Shown here in pieces: positions 1 to 7,800 of a stretch of DNA of 23,918 nt. The first letter of the stretch is position 1. Every line of letters starts with the position of its first letter. This DNA comes from Bacteroidales bacterium (GTDB lineage: Bacteria; Bacteroidota; Bacteroidia; Bacteroidales; UBA932). Location of the stretch: NCBI GenBank assembly GCA_017615445.1, contig JAGAAD010000038.1, forward strand, positions 1 to 23,918. The letters run 5' to 3'. The notes beneath the pieces were generated by a model, which saw nothing but the letters and a program-made list of their open reading frames with translations, was not told where the DNA came from and did no database searches. The position numbers and the translations under genes are program-made.

Positions 1-120
1 CCCGGCCGCACGCTGAAGCGCATCCGTCCTTGCCCCCAGGGTAGGGCCGGCCGCATCCGCAAGCGTTCGAACCACGTCACCATCGTCCTCGATGTCAAAA
101 AACCAGTAGAGAACAAGTAA
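1..120 (+). CDS. rplV: 50S ribosomal protein L22, C-terminal part (partial at window edge)
   Basis: The frame starting at base 1 is open to a TAA at 118-120 and encodes the last 39 residues of ribosomal protein L22. The conserved L22 end is plain to read: GRTLKRIRP, then [19 protein letters not shown]22 is a large-subunit protein lining the peptide exit tunnel and contacting 23S rRNA. The 5' part lies outside the window. The next gene, rpsC, starts one base after the stop codon, the usual order and tight spacing of the S10 operon. The tail DVKKPVENK is a short lineage-specific extension. Confidence 0.95.
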   Translation, partial: PGRTLKRIRPCPQGRAGRIRKRSNHVTIVLDVKKPVENK

Positions 121-121
121 T

Positions 122-871
122 ATGGGACAGAAAACTAATCCTATCAGCAACCGTATCGGTATCACACGTGGTTGGGACTCTAACTGGTGTGGTGGAAACT
201 ATGCGGAGAAGATCGCGGAAGATTTCGAAATCCGCAAGTATCTGGGCAGCCGCCTCGCAAAGGCCAGCCTCTCGAGGATTATCATTGAGAGGACTCTCAA
301 GCTCGTCACCGTCACTATCTATGCCGCACGCCCCGGTTTCATCATCGGCAAGGGTGGCTCTGATATCGACAAGCTTAAGGAAGAGCTTAAGAAGGTCACA
401 GGCAAGGACGTCCAGATCAACGTCTATGAGGTCAAGAAACCCGAAGTCGACGCCAACATCGTGGCAGACTCCATCGCTCGTCAGATCGAGGGTCGCGTCA
501 GCTACCGCAGGGCCATCAAGATGGCCGTTGCCAACACGATGCGCGTAGGCGCAGAAGGTATCAAGGTTCAGATCAGCGGCCGCGTCGGCGGTGCTGAAAT
601 GGCCCGTAGCGAGATGTTCAAGGAAGGCCGTACGCCTCTCCACACATTCCGCGCCGATATCGACTACGCACTTGCAGTTGCAAGCACGAAGGTCGGTGCC
701 CTTGGCATCAAGGTCTGGATCTGCAACGGTGAGAAGTACGGAAGGCAGGATCTTACTCCCGCCGCCGTGGCTGCCGCCAATGCCCAGGCATCCGGCACTC
801 CCCGTCAGGGAGGACGTGACCGTGGCGGACGCCGCGGAGACCGTCGCCCCCGCAGGGACTCCGGCAAGTAG
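122..871 (+). CDS. rpsC: 30S ribosomal protein S3
   Basis: This is a 249-residue S3 protein of the small ribosomal subunit, which sits at the mRNA entry channel. The start [14 protein letters not shown] is characteristic. The type-2 KH domain carries the GKGG loop at residues 76-79, followed by the S3 C-terminal domain ([14 protein letters not shown] and [15 protein letters not shown]). Residues from about 219 on form an Arg/Gly-rich tail, longer than in E. coli S3 (about 233 residues). The ATG lies one base after the rplV stop, so translation is probably coupled. Normally rplP follows directly; here rpsC is followed by a hairpin terminator and unrelated genes, so the operon appears to end at this point. 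Confidence 0.97.
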   Translation: MGQKTNPISNRIGITRGWDSNWCGGNYAEKIAEDFEIRKYLGSRLAKASLSRIIIERTLKLVTVTIYAARPGFIIGKGGSDIDKLKEELKKVTGKDVQINVYEVKKPEVDANIVADSIARQIEGRVSYRRAIKMAVANTMRVGAEGIKVQISGRVGGAEMARSEMFKEGRTPLHTFRADIDYALAVASTKVGALGIKVWICNGEKYGRQDLTPAAVAAANAQASGTPRQGGRDRGGRRGDRRPRRDSGK

Positions 872-898
872 TTTTCCTCAGGAAAATGCTTATATTTA

Positions 899-938
899 CA
901 ACCGGTTTCGCACCAAAGCGAGGCCGGTTGTTTATTTT
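899..938 (+). terminator. Intrinsic terminator after rpsC
   Basis: CAACCGG at 899-905 pairs with CCGGTTG at 924-930, and the stem can extend inward through TTCGC against GCGAG. The T-rich run TTTATTTT follows at 931-938. It lies 27 bases after the rpsC stop, so it would end the rplV-rpsC transcript. A second small palindrome, TTTTCC-TCA-GGAAAA, sits just upstream at 872-886. A TATATTTA at 891-898 resembles a -7 promoter element but lacks a good -33 match, so I do not call it. Confidence 0.75.
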
Positions 939-950
939 AAGAAGGATAAT

Positions 951-1763
951 ATGAAGAAGACTTTATTTATGGCGGCGCTTGCTGCCTTGATGTTGGTCGC
1001 CTGCTCGAACGGCACTGTTGAAGAGAAGAAGGCGAAGTTCCAGAAAGAGGTTGAAACCATCGTTCAGGATTTCACCGCCGCGTGTACCGAGGTCGAGACC
1101 GACAGCACCCTTACAGCCGACCAGATCCAGGAAAAGTGCGGTGAGCTCTACGAAAAGGCTCAGGAGAAGTACACCGCTCTCTGCCTGAAGACCCTCAAGA
1201 AGAACCGAGACAACGAACTCGGCGTGATGGCTTTCAGGGAGGTTTACAACGACCTTACGCCCGACGAGTGCGAGAAGTATATCGGTATGCTCTCTCCTGA
1301 GATGCAGGATACCGACTTCATCATCAGGATCAAGAACAGCCTCGAGGCTCTCAAGAAGACCGCAGAAGGACAGATGTTCACCGATTTCGAGGTGGACGGC
1401 GTGAAGTTCTCGGATTTCATCGGCAAGGGCAAGTATGTGCTCGTGGATTTCTGGGCAAGCTGGTGCGGCCCCTGCAAGAGGGAAGTTCCAAACATCAAGC
1501 ACGTCTATGAGACCTACGCGGGCGACGATTTCGATGTGCTCAGCGTGGCCGTATGGGACGATCCCGCAGACACGAAGCGCGCAGCCGCCGAGCTTGGAAT
1601 AGTCTGGGACCAGATCATCAACGCCCAGACTATCGCATCCAAGGCCTACGGTTTCAGCTCCATTCCTCAGATTATGCTCTTCGGGCCGGACGGAAAAATC
1701 GTCAGGAAAGGTCTGCGCGAGAGCGCGATAGAAGCGGCCGTCAAGGAAGCACTTGGACGTTAG
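951..1763 (+). CDS. Thioredoxin-fold lipoprotein (TlpA/ResA-like)
   Basis: This 270-residue protein begins with a lipoprotein signal, MKKTLFMAALAALMLVAC, with the lipidated cysteine at residue 18. Residues about 20-140 form a charged, mostly helical region I do not recognise. Residues about 141-270 are a thioredoxin-like domain of the TlpA/ResA/AhpC-TSA group, with active site WCGPC (CGPC at 172-175) and a conserved cis-proline region (SSIPQ) near residue 238. It probably acts as a periplasmic thiol-disulfide oxidoreductase attached to a membrane; its substrate is unknown. The ATG at 951 is chosen because it gives an intact lipoprotein signal; the longer upstream frame overlaps rpsC and is not credible. 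The 3' end overlaps uvrC by 11 bases. Confidence 0.9.
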   Translation: MKKTLFMAALAALMLVACSNGTVEEKKAKFQKEVETIVQDFTAACTEVETDSTLTADQIQEKCGELYEKAQEKYTALCLKTLKKNRDNELGVMAFREVYNDLTPDECEKYIGMLSPEMQDTDFIIRIKNSLEALKKTAEGQMFTDFEVDGVKFSDFIGKGKYVLVDFWASWCGPCKREVPNIKHVYETYAGDDFDVLSVAVWDDPADTKRAAAELGIVWDQIINAQTIASKAYGFSSIPQIMLFGPDGKIVRKGLRESAIEAAVKEALGR

Positions 1764-3537
1764 GGAAAAAATAGCTCTCTTTCCGCATTCCCCCGGGGTC
1801 TACAGATACTACGACTCCGAGGGAACGGTTATCTATGTCGGCAAGGCCAAAGATCTCCACAAGCGGGTGGCGCAGTATTTCGTGCCGCCGGAGAGGCTGA
1901 ACGCGAAGACGCGCGTGCTCGTGGGCAAGATCGCGGATGCGCAGTACTCCGTGGTTGACAGCGAGGCGGATGCGCTGCTGCTGGAGAACAACCTGATCAA
2001 GCAGTACAAGCCGAAGTATAATATATTATTGAAGGACTCCAAGACCTATCCCTGGATATGCGTCACTGAAGAGCCTTTCCCTCGAGTGTTCATTACCCGC
2101 AGGGTCACTAAAGGCGCCCGCTATTTCGGACCCTACAGTTCCGCGAAGCACGCCCACGCGCTGGTGGAGTTCTTCGAGGGGGCGTATCCTTTACGCTCGT
2201 GCAAATACAAAATTGACTCTGAGGCCATCTTGCGGCATAAGTTCCGTCCGTGCCTGGACTTCCATATCGGGAAGTGCAAGGGCTGCTGTGTGGGGGCTTA
2301 TTCCCAGGAAGAGTATGCGGCCGACATCGCTGAGATCGTCCGTATCCTCAGCGGCGACACCGCCGCCCTCATCCGCGAATACAACGCCCGGATGAAACAG
2401 GCCTCCGACGACCTCGATTTCGAAACCGCCCAGGTTTGCAAGGAAAGGCTGGAGCTGCTCGGTGAGCACTACTCGAAGAGCGTCGTGGTCGCAGCGGGCG
2501 GCTCCGATATGGATGTGTTTTCTTTGGTCTTCGACGCCTCGAAAGCTTTCGGCAATTTCCTCAGAATACGCGGCGGCTCGATAGTGCAGTCACTCAATCT
2601 CGCATTCAAAATGGCGATAGAAGAGGAGCAGGCGGCAGTGTTGAGCACTTTCATCGCGGAGATCGAGTCGAAGTTCGGGGCTCTGTCGAAAGAGGTGATT
2701 GTTCCGTTCCATCCTGATGTGGAGATCGAAGGAGTCGAGTTCAAGATTCCGGTGAGGGGCGACAAACTGGCGCTTCTCGAACTGAGCGCGAAGAATGCGC
2801 GGGAGTTCCATTTCAATTCGCTGAGGCAGCTGGAGAAGACCGATCCGGAGCTGTTCAAGAAACAGGCTCTGGAAGAGATACGCGATGCGCTAGGAATGAA
2901 GGAACTTCCGACTCACATAGAGTGCTTCGACAACTCCAACATCCAGGGCACAAACCCGGTGGCGTCGTGCGTCGTGTTCAGGAACGGCCTGCCGTCGAAG
3001 AAAGACTACCGCAAGTTCAAGATCAAGACGGTCATCGGCGCGAACGACTATGCCTCGATGAAAGAAGTCGTGAACAGACGTTACTCCAGGATGCTGGCCG
3101 AGGCCCCCGACGATCTGCCGCAACTCGTCGTGATCGACGGCGGCAAGGGCCAGCTCGGTTTTGCCTGGCAAGCCGTGCAGGAACTCGGGCTCGAGGAAAA
3201 GTTTATGGTCGTCGGTCTCGCGAAGAGGCTCGAGGAGATAGTTCGTGTGGACGACCCGTATCCGCTGTTCCTCGACCGCAACTCGCAGGCTTTCAGGGTT
3301 ATAACCCATATCCGCGACGAGGCTCACCGCTTCGGCATTACCTTCCACAGGAATCTGCGCTCGAAGTCTCAGGTGCATTCCGCCCTGGACGACATCCCCG
3401 GAGTCGGGGAGCGTACGCAGCAGCGCCTGCTGCTGCACTTCGGCAGCGTCGCGCGTATCGCCGCCGCCTCGGAGGCAGACCTCGCCGCCCTCGTCGGCCC
3501 GAAACTAGCCAAAACGATTAAAAATTCATTGAAATGA
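1753..3537 (+). CDS. uvrC: Excinuclease ABC subunit C
   Basis: UvrC makes the dual incisions around bulky lesions in nucleotide excision repair after UvrAB loading. At 594 residues it is the usual length. The GIY-YIG nuclease domain is N-terminal (GVY at 15-17, YVGKAKDL from 28). A UVR helical motif for UvrB contact follows near residues 200-235. The RNase H-like second nuclease shows FDNSNIQG near residue 391 and DGGKGQL near 461. The C-terminus is a helix-hairpin-helix DNA-binding region (IPGVGERT). The best-supported start is TTG at 1753, because homology begins almost at once and AAGGAAG lies just upstream. This start overlaps the preceding gene by 11 bases. The 3' end overlaps pnuC in an ATGA. 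Confidence 0.96.
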   Translation: MDVREKIALFPHSPGVYRYYDSEGTVIYVGKAKDLHKRVAQYFVPPERLNAKTRVLVGKIADAQYSVVDSEADALLLENNLIKQYKPKYNILLKDSKTYPWICVTEEPFPRVFITRRVTKGARYFGPYSSAKHAHALVEFFEGAYPLRSCKYKIDSEAILRHKFRPCLDFHIGKCKGCCVGAYSQEEYAADIAEIVRILSGDTAALIREYNARMKQASDDLDFETAQVCKERLELLGEHYSKSVVVAAGGSDMDVFSLVFDASKAFGNFLRIRGGSIVQSLNLAFKMAIEEEQAAVLSTFIAEIESKFGALSKEVIVPFHPDVEIEGVEFKIPVRGDKLALLELSAKNAREFHFNSLRQLEKTDPELFKKQALEEIRDALGMKELPTHIECFDNSNIQGTNPVASCVVFRNGLPSKKDYRKFKIKTVIGANDYASMKEVVNRRYSRMLAEAPDDLPQLVVIDGGKGQLGFAWQAVQELGLEEKFMVVGLAKRLEEIVRVDDPYPLFLDRNSQAFRVITHIRDEAHRFGITFHRNLRSKSQVHSALDDIPGVGERTQQRLLLHFGSVARIAAASEADLAALVGPKLAKTIKNSLK

Positions 3538-4262
3538 ACGATAGCAAATTCAACAAATGGTTCAACGCCTTTCTTCTGGCGGGAATGATAGCGTGCGTCA
3601 CGGTGGCGTGCGTAATGAATCTCAATAAACCGGATGCGCGTGTGGCGCTGACGATTCTCTCGTCTGTGGGTGCGCTGATGGGTGTCATCAGCGTGGTGCT
3701 GTCCGCGAACGGCAACATCCTCACGTTCGTCTTCGGACTGGTGGATGTTCTGATTTACTCGTACACGCTGCTGGACCAGAACGTCCCTATGACACTCGGC
3801 CTGCACGTGCTCTACTTCCTGCCGATGGAGTTCATCGGCTTCTTCGGATGGCGCAAGCGCGGGGCGACCGCGAAAAAGGCGGTTCAGGCCCGCAGGCTCA
3901 CCCCGAAGGGCTGGCTCAACGTAATCGCGCTGTTCGTGATGGTCTACGCCGCCGTCCTCGCGGTCGCCTGGCTCATCGCGCGCTACCAGGGCAACATCGT
4001 CTGGGCCAAGATGTCCTTCGACTCCGCCGTCACCACCGCCAACATCGTAGCCCTTGTCCTTATGGCGAAGGCCTATATGGACCAGTGGTACCTCTGGCTG
4101 CTCGTGAACATCACCTCCATCATCCTCTGGATCATCGTCCTCTCTTCCGGCGAAGGCTCCGAATACACCGTCGTCCAACTCATCAAATACTCCTTCTACC
4201 TCCTGAACGGCCTCAACGCCATCCGCATCTGGCTGAAATTATCTGCCCCCGAAAAAGTGTAA
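3534..4262 (+). CDS. pnuC: Nicotinamide riboside/mononucleotide transporter family protein (PnuC-like)
   Basis: This 242-residue inner-membrane protein has about seven hydrophobic segments and the PnuC pattern: an N-terminal pair of helices, a middle region LHVLYFLPMEFIGFFGWRKR, and a C-terminal segment DQWYLWLLVNITSIILW that matches the family's conserved Trp/Asn helix. PnuC proteins take up vitamin B3 forms (nicotinamide riboside) for NAD synthesis; some relatives carry thiamine or riboflavin. I see no riboswitch upstream that would favour another vitamin. Its ATG overlaps the uvrC stop (ATGA), so the two genes are translationally coupled, though no functional link is known. The palindromic element begins at its stop codon. 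Confidence 0.85.
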   Translation: MNDSKFNKWFNAFLLAGMIACVTVACVMNLNKPDARVALTILSSVGALMGVISVVLSANGNILTFVFGLVDVLIYSYTLLDQNVPMTLGLHVLYFLPMEFIGFFGWRKRGATAKKAVQARRLTPKGWLNVIALFVMVYAAVLAVAWLIARYQGNIVWAKMSFDSAVTTANIVALVLMAKAYMDQWYLWLLVNITSIILWIIVLSSGEGSEYTVVQLIKYSFYLLNGLNAIRIWLKLSAPEKV

Positions 4263-4428
4263 GCGGTCAGCAGTTGCCCCTGGCGGAACTCCAGTCGCTT
4301 CGCTCCTTCCGGCCCCTTCCATTGTCTACTTCGTCCTCGCTGCGCTCAAACTCGTATCCAACGGACGCCTACCCCCTGCCCGTGTCCGGGGGTGGACACG
4401 TCCGCCAGGGGCTAACTGCTGCACCGCT
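4262..4428. repeat. Palindromic MITE/REP-like element with 26-28 base inverted arms
   Basis: The left arm at 4262-4287 and right arm at 4401-4428 are inverted copies with two single-base bulges: AGCGGT, CAGCAGTT and GCCCCTGGCGGA pair with their complements in order. The 113 bases between hold smaller palindromes, including CGTGTCC-GGGGGT-GGACACG, and the motifs GTCGCTTCGCTCC and CCTCGCTGCGCTC. It has no coding capacity. Its outer end touches the pnuC stop codon, so it may also serve as that gene's terminator. It resembles a non-autonomous mobile element or an intergenic palindromic repeat. I see no other copy in this window and no clear target-site duplication. Confidence 0.6.
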
Positions 4429-4434
4429 ATTGAT

Positions 4435-4464
4435 TTTGCATAATAAAATAATTTACTAACTTTG
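4435..4464 (+). promoter_or_regulatory. Promoter of acpP
   Basis: TTTG at 4435-4438 and TAACTTTG at 4457-4464, 18 bases apart, fit the Bacteroidota consensus TTTG-N19-TAnnTTTG. Transcription would start near 4468 and give a leader of about 58 bases before the acpP ATG. The region between the elements is A/T-rich. Confidence 0.8.
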
Positions 4465-4525
4465 CAGTTCGATCGGTTAGATAGAAGAGAATTAAAAAAT
4501 AAGAACTACTAAAATTTAAATCACA

Positions 4526-4768
4526 ATGGAGTACGCTGAAATCGTAAAAAAGGTTCAGGCTATCATCGTTGACAAACTCGGTGTAGAACCTTCAGAGGTT
4601 ACAGAGACCGCAAATTTCACCAATGATCTCGGAGCAGATTCTCTCGACACCGTAGAGCTTCTTATGGAGTTCGAGAAGGTGTTCGGCATCAAGATTCCTG
4701 ATGAGGAGACTGCAAACATCGCGACTGTAAAGGACGCTTGCGACAAGGTCGCCGAGAAGCTCGGTTAA
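4526..4768 (+). CDS. acpP: Acyl carrier protein
   Basis: This 80-residue acidic protein is the acyl carrier of type II fatty acid synthesis. The phosphopantetheine attachment motif is [15 protein letters not shown], with the modified serine at residue 39. Length and helix pattern are standard. It has its own strong promoter and is followed by a terminator, so it is probably monocistronic. In many Bacteroidales acpP is followed by fabF and rnc; here it is followed by envelope lipoproteins, another sign that local gene order has been rearranged. Codon use is T/A-richer at some third positions than its neighbours. Confidence 0.97.
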   Translation: MEYAEIVKKVQAIIVDKLGVEPSEVTETANFTNDLGADSLDTVELLMEFEKVFGIKIPDEETANIATVKDACDKVAEKLG

Positions 4769-4793
4769 TTCCGAATCGCAATTATCTCATAAG

Positions 4794-4822
4794 GAGAACG
4801 GCTTACAAGTCGTTCTCTTTTT
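4794..4822 (+). terminator. Intrinsic terminator after acpP
   Basis: GAGAACG at 4794-4800 pairs with CGTTCTC at 4811-4817 around a 10-base loop, followed by TTTTT at 4818-4822. It lies 25 bases after the acpP stop. Confidence 0.85.
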
Positions 4823-4823
4823 G

Positions 4824-4831
4824 TATATTTG
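4824..4831 (+). promoter_or_regulatory. Probable -7 promoter element, nearly leaderless
   Basis: TATATTTG matches the Bacteroidota -7 consensus TAnnTTTG and lies directly after the acpP terminator. No good TTTG is present 19 bases upstream. The ATG of the lipoprotein gene begins only five bases after the element, so the transcript would have a leader of about two bases. Confidence 0.5.
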
Positions 4832-4836
4832 AAGGT

Positions 4837-5208
4837 ATGAAAGCCTTACGTTTTATAACTATTCTCGCGGCGGCGCTGGTACTGACTTCCTGCGGCGCGT
4901 CGAAGAAGGCGCATCCGGACGATCCGTGGCCGGAGTTCAGTTATGTGAAGGTGGACGCATACAAAGAGGGGAAGATAGTGAAGCGGGAGTATGCCGCCTG
5001 GATAGGACGGGGGACCGCTCCAACACAGTTTCTGGCGGAGAAACAGGCTGAGGCTGACGCGCAGGCGAGGATGGCCGAGGCTTTTAATAAAGACAAGGCG
5101 AAGCTCAATGGGGTGACGCGCGTGGGCGAAACGCTCATAAGGTTCGACAAATACACCCGAATGTACACGGTTTTTGTGAGGGTGGGCGTTCCAGCAAAGA
5201 AAAATTAG
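4837..5208 (+). CDS. Small envelope lipoprotein, short paralogue of the next gene
   Basis: This is a 123-residue lipoprotein of unknown function. The signal MKALRFITILAAALVLTSC puts the lipidated cysteine at residue 19, which is why the ATG at 4837 is chosen over an upstream start inside acpP. The mature part resembles the next gene at both ends: PWPEFSYVKVDAYKEGKIV against PWSQFGYAMGEGYKSGKIV, and FVRVGVPAKKN against WARVGMPAKNW. It lacks about 70 residues found in the middle of its neighbour. The pattern suggests duplication with an internal deletion (or later expansion in the longer copy). A separate promoter element follows its stop codon. Confidence 0.75.
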   Translation: MKALRFITILAAALVLTSCGASKKAHPDDPWPEFSYVKVDAYKEGKIVKREYAAWIGRGTAPTQFLAEKQAEADAQARMAEAFNKDKAKLNGVTRVGETLIRFDKYTRMYTVFVRVGVPAKKN

Positions 5209-5216
5209 TATATTTG
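5209..5216 (+). promoter_or_regulatory. Probable -7 promoter element of the envelope operon
   Basis: TATATTTG begins immediately after the stop codon of the preceding lipoprotein gene. The start would be near 5220, leaving a leader of about 32 A/T-rich bases before the ATG at 5252. There is no clear -33 TTTG, so strength is uncertain. Confidence 0.5.
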
Positions 5217-5251
5217 AAAGCTAAGATCATTAACCAATAAATCTATAAAAT

Positions 5252-5932
5252 ATGAAACGCATCCTTTCCATCGTCGCGATTTCGGTCGCAATGGTCGCAT
5301 TCATTTCTTGCGGATCCGCAAAGAAAGCTACTCAGCCCACACCCGGCGAGGTCACCCAGACCGAAACCGTTGAGGGAACAACAGTCAACCAGGCCCCTTG
5401 GTCGCAGTTCGGCTACGCAATGGGCGAGGGATACAAGAGCGGAAAGATCGTAGAGGTCCCCTTCGTGTATTTCACCGCAGTCGGCGAGTCCCAGAACCAG
5501 AGAATCGCTGAGGAGATGGCCCGCAGTGCCGCTTACTCCCTCATCTCGAACACATTCAACGTGAAGAATATCGACCAGAAGGTCTCCGACGCTATCAGCG
5601 AGATCACCGATATGGGATCAGAGGACGAGACTTCCCGCGTCACCCGCGCAACCGAGGACTTCAGCAGGTATCTCTCACAGGTGAGTACCAGCACCGTCCA
5701 GGGCTTTACTCCTTTCGGCGAGACCGTTATCCAGTTCGACCAGGAGAGCAGGCTCTATAAGATCTGGGCCCGCGTAGGTATGCCGGCCAAGAACTGGGAG
5801 AAGATCTACAAGAACTGCCTCAACTACAAACCGAAGGAGCTCTCCAACAAGGAGCTTAAGGCCTTCGAGAAGGTTCAGAAAGACATTCTCGGCACCATCT
5901 TCCAGGTGGAAGACGACGAAGAGGAAGAATAA
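5252..5932 (+). CDS. Envelope lipoprotein, long paralogue
   Basis: This 226-residue lipoprotein has a signal MKRILSIVAISVAMVAFISC, with lipidation at Cys20, then a Thr/Glu-rich linker. Residues about 50-100 and 150-190 are shared with the shorter preceding protein, including GETVIQFDQESRLYKIWARVG. A middle segment (about 95-160) rich in Ser, Asp and Thr is unique to it. The C-terminus is strongly acidic, ending EDDEEEE. The fold is probably related to the LPP20 lipoprotein group, but that is inference. It is the first gene of a tightly packed run: its TAA overlaps the next ATG (TAATG). Function unknown; likely outer-membrane or periplasmic. Confidence 0.8.
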   Translation: MKRILSIVAISVAMVAFISCGSAKKATQPTPGEVTQTETVEGTTVNQAPWSQFGYAMGEGYKSGKIVEVPFVYFTAVGESQNQRIAEEMARSAAYSLISNTFNVKNIDQKVSDAISEITDMGSEDETSRVTRATEDFSRYLSQVSTSTVQGFTPFGETVIQFDQESRLYKIWARVGMPAKNWEKIYKNCLNYKPKELSNKELKAFEKVQKDILGTIFQVEDDEEEE

Positions 5933-7800
5933 TGCGTAAAATTCTCGCCGTCGCAGTGCTGGCGGTGCTCTTCTCATTCGGCGGATATTCTCAGGATTAT
6001 CCGAAGGAGTGGGAAGAGTTCCTCACAGCGGAATATTACCACGCTCTCAAGTTCGAGGTCAATAAGGCCGGCGGCTCGGGAGCGGAGTGCGTCGAGGCCC
6101 TTCTGGCCGCGGCCCGCAGGGATATTGCCAGCCAGATAAAAGTCAACGTGGCGTCAGTGACCCAGTTCAAGGATCACGACGTGAACGGTATGGCCGAGAC
6201 GGAGTACACATCAAGCGTGAGCTTCTCGTCGGACGTCACCCTCCGCTTCGTGGAGACAAGGACGTACTACGACAAGCGCAGGAAGACAGGCTATGCCCTC
6301 GCCTTCCTCGCCAAGGACGACCTGCGCGACATTTACAAAGCCAGGGCGAACAAGGTCACCAGTATGCTCAAAGTGGCTGAAAACGCCGAGGCGGAGCGGA
6401 AGTTCGACGTGGCGCTCAAGTATAATTACTGGGCGCTGCTGCTGAACAGCACGCTCCCTCCGGCAGATCAGCCCGAGTATGCCGGCGAGCCCGCGCAGTG
6501 GTACTCCCGCTCCTGCATAGAGCGTATCCTGGACGGCATCACCTTCACGTACACCGGCCGTTCGCCGGAAGACAACCTCCTCGGACTGCTGGACATCACC
6601 TACGAAGGTGAGCCGGTCACCACCCTCGATTACACGATCAACGACGGTCTTGGCGAGAGTGCGGTGCTCCAGGCGCGCGACGGTGTGGGCGTTATCGAGT
6701 TCCGGGCGAATATGGACGTACGCAGTGTGGACGTGAGGGTCGAATACACCTACGAAGACGAATCCGTCTCCGATCCGGAGATGAAGCTCGCGCTCGGTGA
6801 GGTCGGCCGCATCCGCTTTGCGGACGCCTACAAAACCGGTGTGCCGGTCAGCAACGCCATCCCGAAGACGAACCGACAGAAGAAGAAAGCTCAGGCGGCA
6901 ATCGATGCGAGCGCCGCGTCCGGTCTTGCGCGTGAGGTGAACAGCGGATTCGCGCACACCCGTTTCTCCGCAGTGAGGGACAGCGCCTTCTATGTGCGCA
7001 GCATCAACCGCGTGCTGGACGGGCTTATCGCCAAGGACTATGAATCCTGCCGCGACCTTTTCTCGGCGGAGGGCTACGACATCTACACCCGCCTGCTCAA
7101 CTACGGCAATGCCAGGGTGGTCAAGCGCGGCCCGGTGAAGTTGATCGACTTCGACGGAAACGTCTACTGCAGGAGCATCCCGATGATGTTCTCCTTCGGC
7201 AACAACTACAAAACGTTTATGGAGAACGTGGTGTTCTCCTTCGACAAGGACGGCCTCATCGGCGACGTGACCTTCGGCCTCGAGTCGGAGTCCCTTCAGG
7301 ACATCCTCAGCAAGACCAAGTGGGAGGACGACGCGAAGATGGTGCTCATCAACTTCCTTGAGGGCTACAAAACAGCCTTCGCGCTGATGAACATCGACCA
7401 CATCTCCTCTATCTTCTCCGACGACGCTCTAATCATCACTGGAAAGAGGGTGGTGAAGACCGTCGTGGAGGGAGGCATACAGCTTCAAGGCGAAGCGTTC
7501 GAGTACAACCGCCAGACCAAGGCGCAGTACATCCGCAACCTTGAGCGCAGCTTCAGGAGCAAGGAATACATCAACCTCAAGTTCTCGAACGTAAGTGTGC
7601 TGAAGACCACGAGGGGCACGAACACCAACCTCTACGGCATTCAGGTCAAACAAGACTACTTCTCCTCCAACTACGGTGACTCCGGTTACCTGTACCTGTT
7701 GGTGGACATCTCCGACCAGACCCGCCCGCTGATCCACGTGAGAACGTGGCAGCCCGAACCGGATCCTGACTTCGGAATATACGGTATCAACAACCTATGA
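5932..7800 (+). CDS. LPP20-like exported protein with two possible NTF2-like domains
   Basis: This 622-residue protein begins with a cleavable signal peptide (MRKILAVAVLAVLFSFGGYS). Residues about 50-130 look LPP20-like: AARRDIASQIKVNV and an alternating hydrophobic strand pattern ending YALAFLAKDDLRDIYKAR. A helical segment and a beta-rich part follow. The C-terminal half seems to contain two related alpha-plus-beta modules (about 345-470 and 475-620), reminiscent of NTF2/SnoaL-like folds; the second ends YGIQVKQDYFSSNYGDSGYL, a motif I associate with Bacteroidota envelope proteins of unknown function. No catalytic residues are evident. Its start overlaps the previous stop, and its TGA overlaps the next ATG, so it is coupled on both sides. 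Confidence 0.75.
   Translation: MRKILAVAVLAVLFSFGGYSQDYPKEWEEFLTAEYYHALKFEVNKAGGSGAECVEALLAAARRDIASQIKVNVASVTQFKDHDVNGMAETEYTSSVSFSSDVTLRFVETRTYYDKRRKTGYALAFLAKDDLRDIYKARANKVTSMLKVAENAEAERKFDVALKYNYWALLLNSTLPPADQPEYAGEPAQWYSRSCIERILDGITFTYTGRSPEDNLLGLLDITYEGEPVTTLDYTINDGLGESAVLQARDGVGVIEFRANMDVRSVDVRVEYTYEDESVSDPEMKLALGEVGRIRFADAYKTGVPVSNAIPKTNRQKKKAQAAIDASAASGLAREVNSGFAHTRFSAVRDSAFYVRSINRVLDGLIAKDYESCRDLFSAEGYDIYTRLLNYGNARVVKRGPVKLIDFDGNVYCRSIPMMFSFGNNYKTFMENVVFSFDKDGLIGDVTFGLESESLQDILSKTKWEDDAKMVLINFLEGYKTAFALMNIDHISSIFSDDALIITGKRVVKTVVEGGIQLQGEAFEYNRQTKAQYIRNLERSFRSKEYINLKFSNVSVLKTTRGTNTNLYGIQVKQDYFSSNYGDSGYLYLLVDISDQTRPLIHVRTWQPEPDPDFGIYGINNL

Noticed and set aside
891..898. TATATTTA as a promoter for the thioredoxin-like gene
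   Set aside because: It lacks the final G of the consensus and a TTTG at the right distance, and it overlaps the base of the terminator; possible but not supported enough to list.
591..950. Upstream extension of the thioredoxin-like protein into rpsC
   Set aside because: It would overlap rpsC and cross the terminator; the ATG at 951 starts a clean lipoprotein signal.
3848..4459. Alternative plus-strand frame through pnuC and the palindromic element
   Set aside because: Arg/His/Pro-rich shadow of the pnuC frame with no family resemblance.
4738..4836. Longer start for the first small lipoprotein, inside acpP
   Set aside because: It would run through the acpP terminator and hide the lipoprotein signal.
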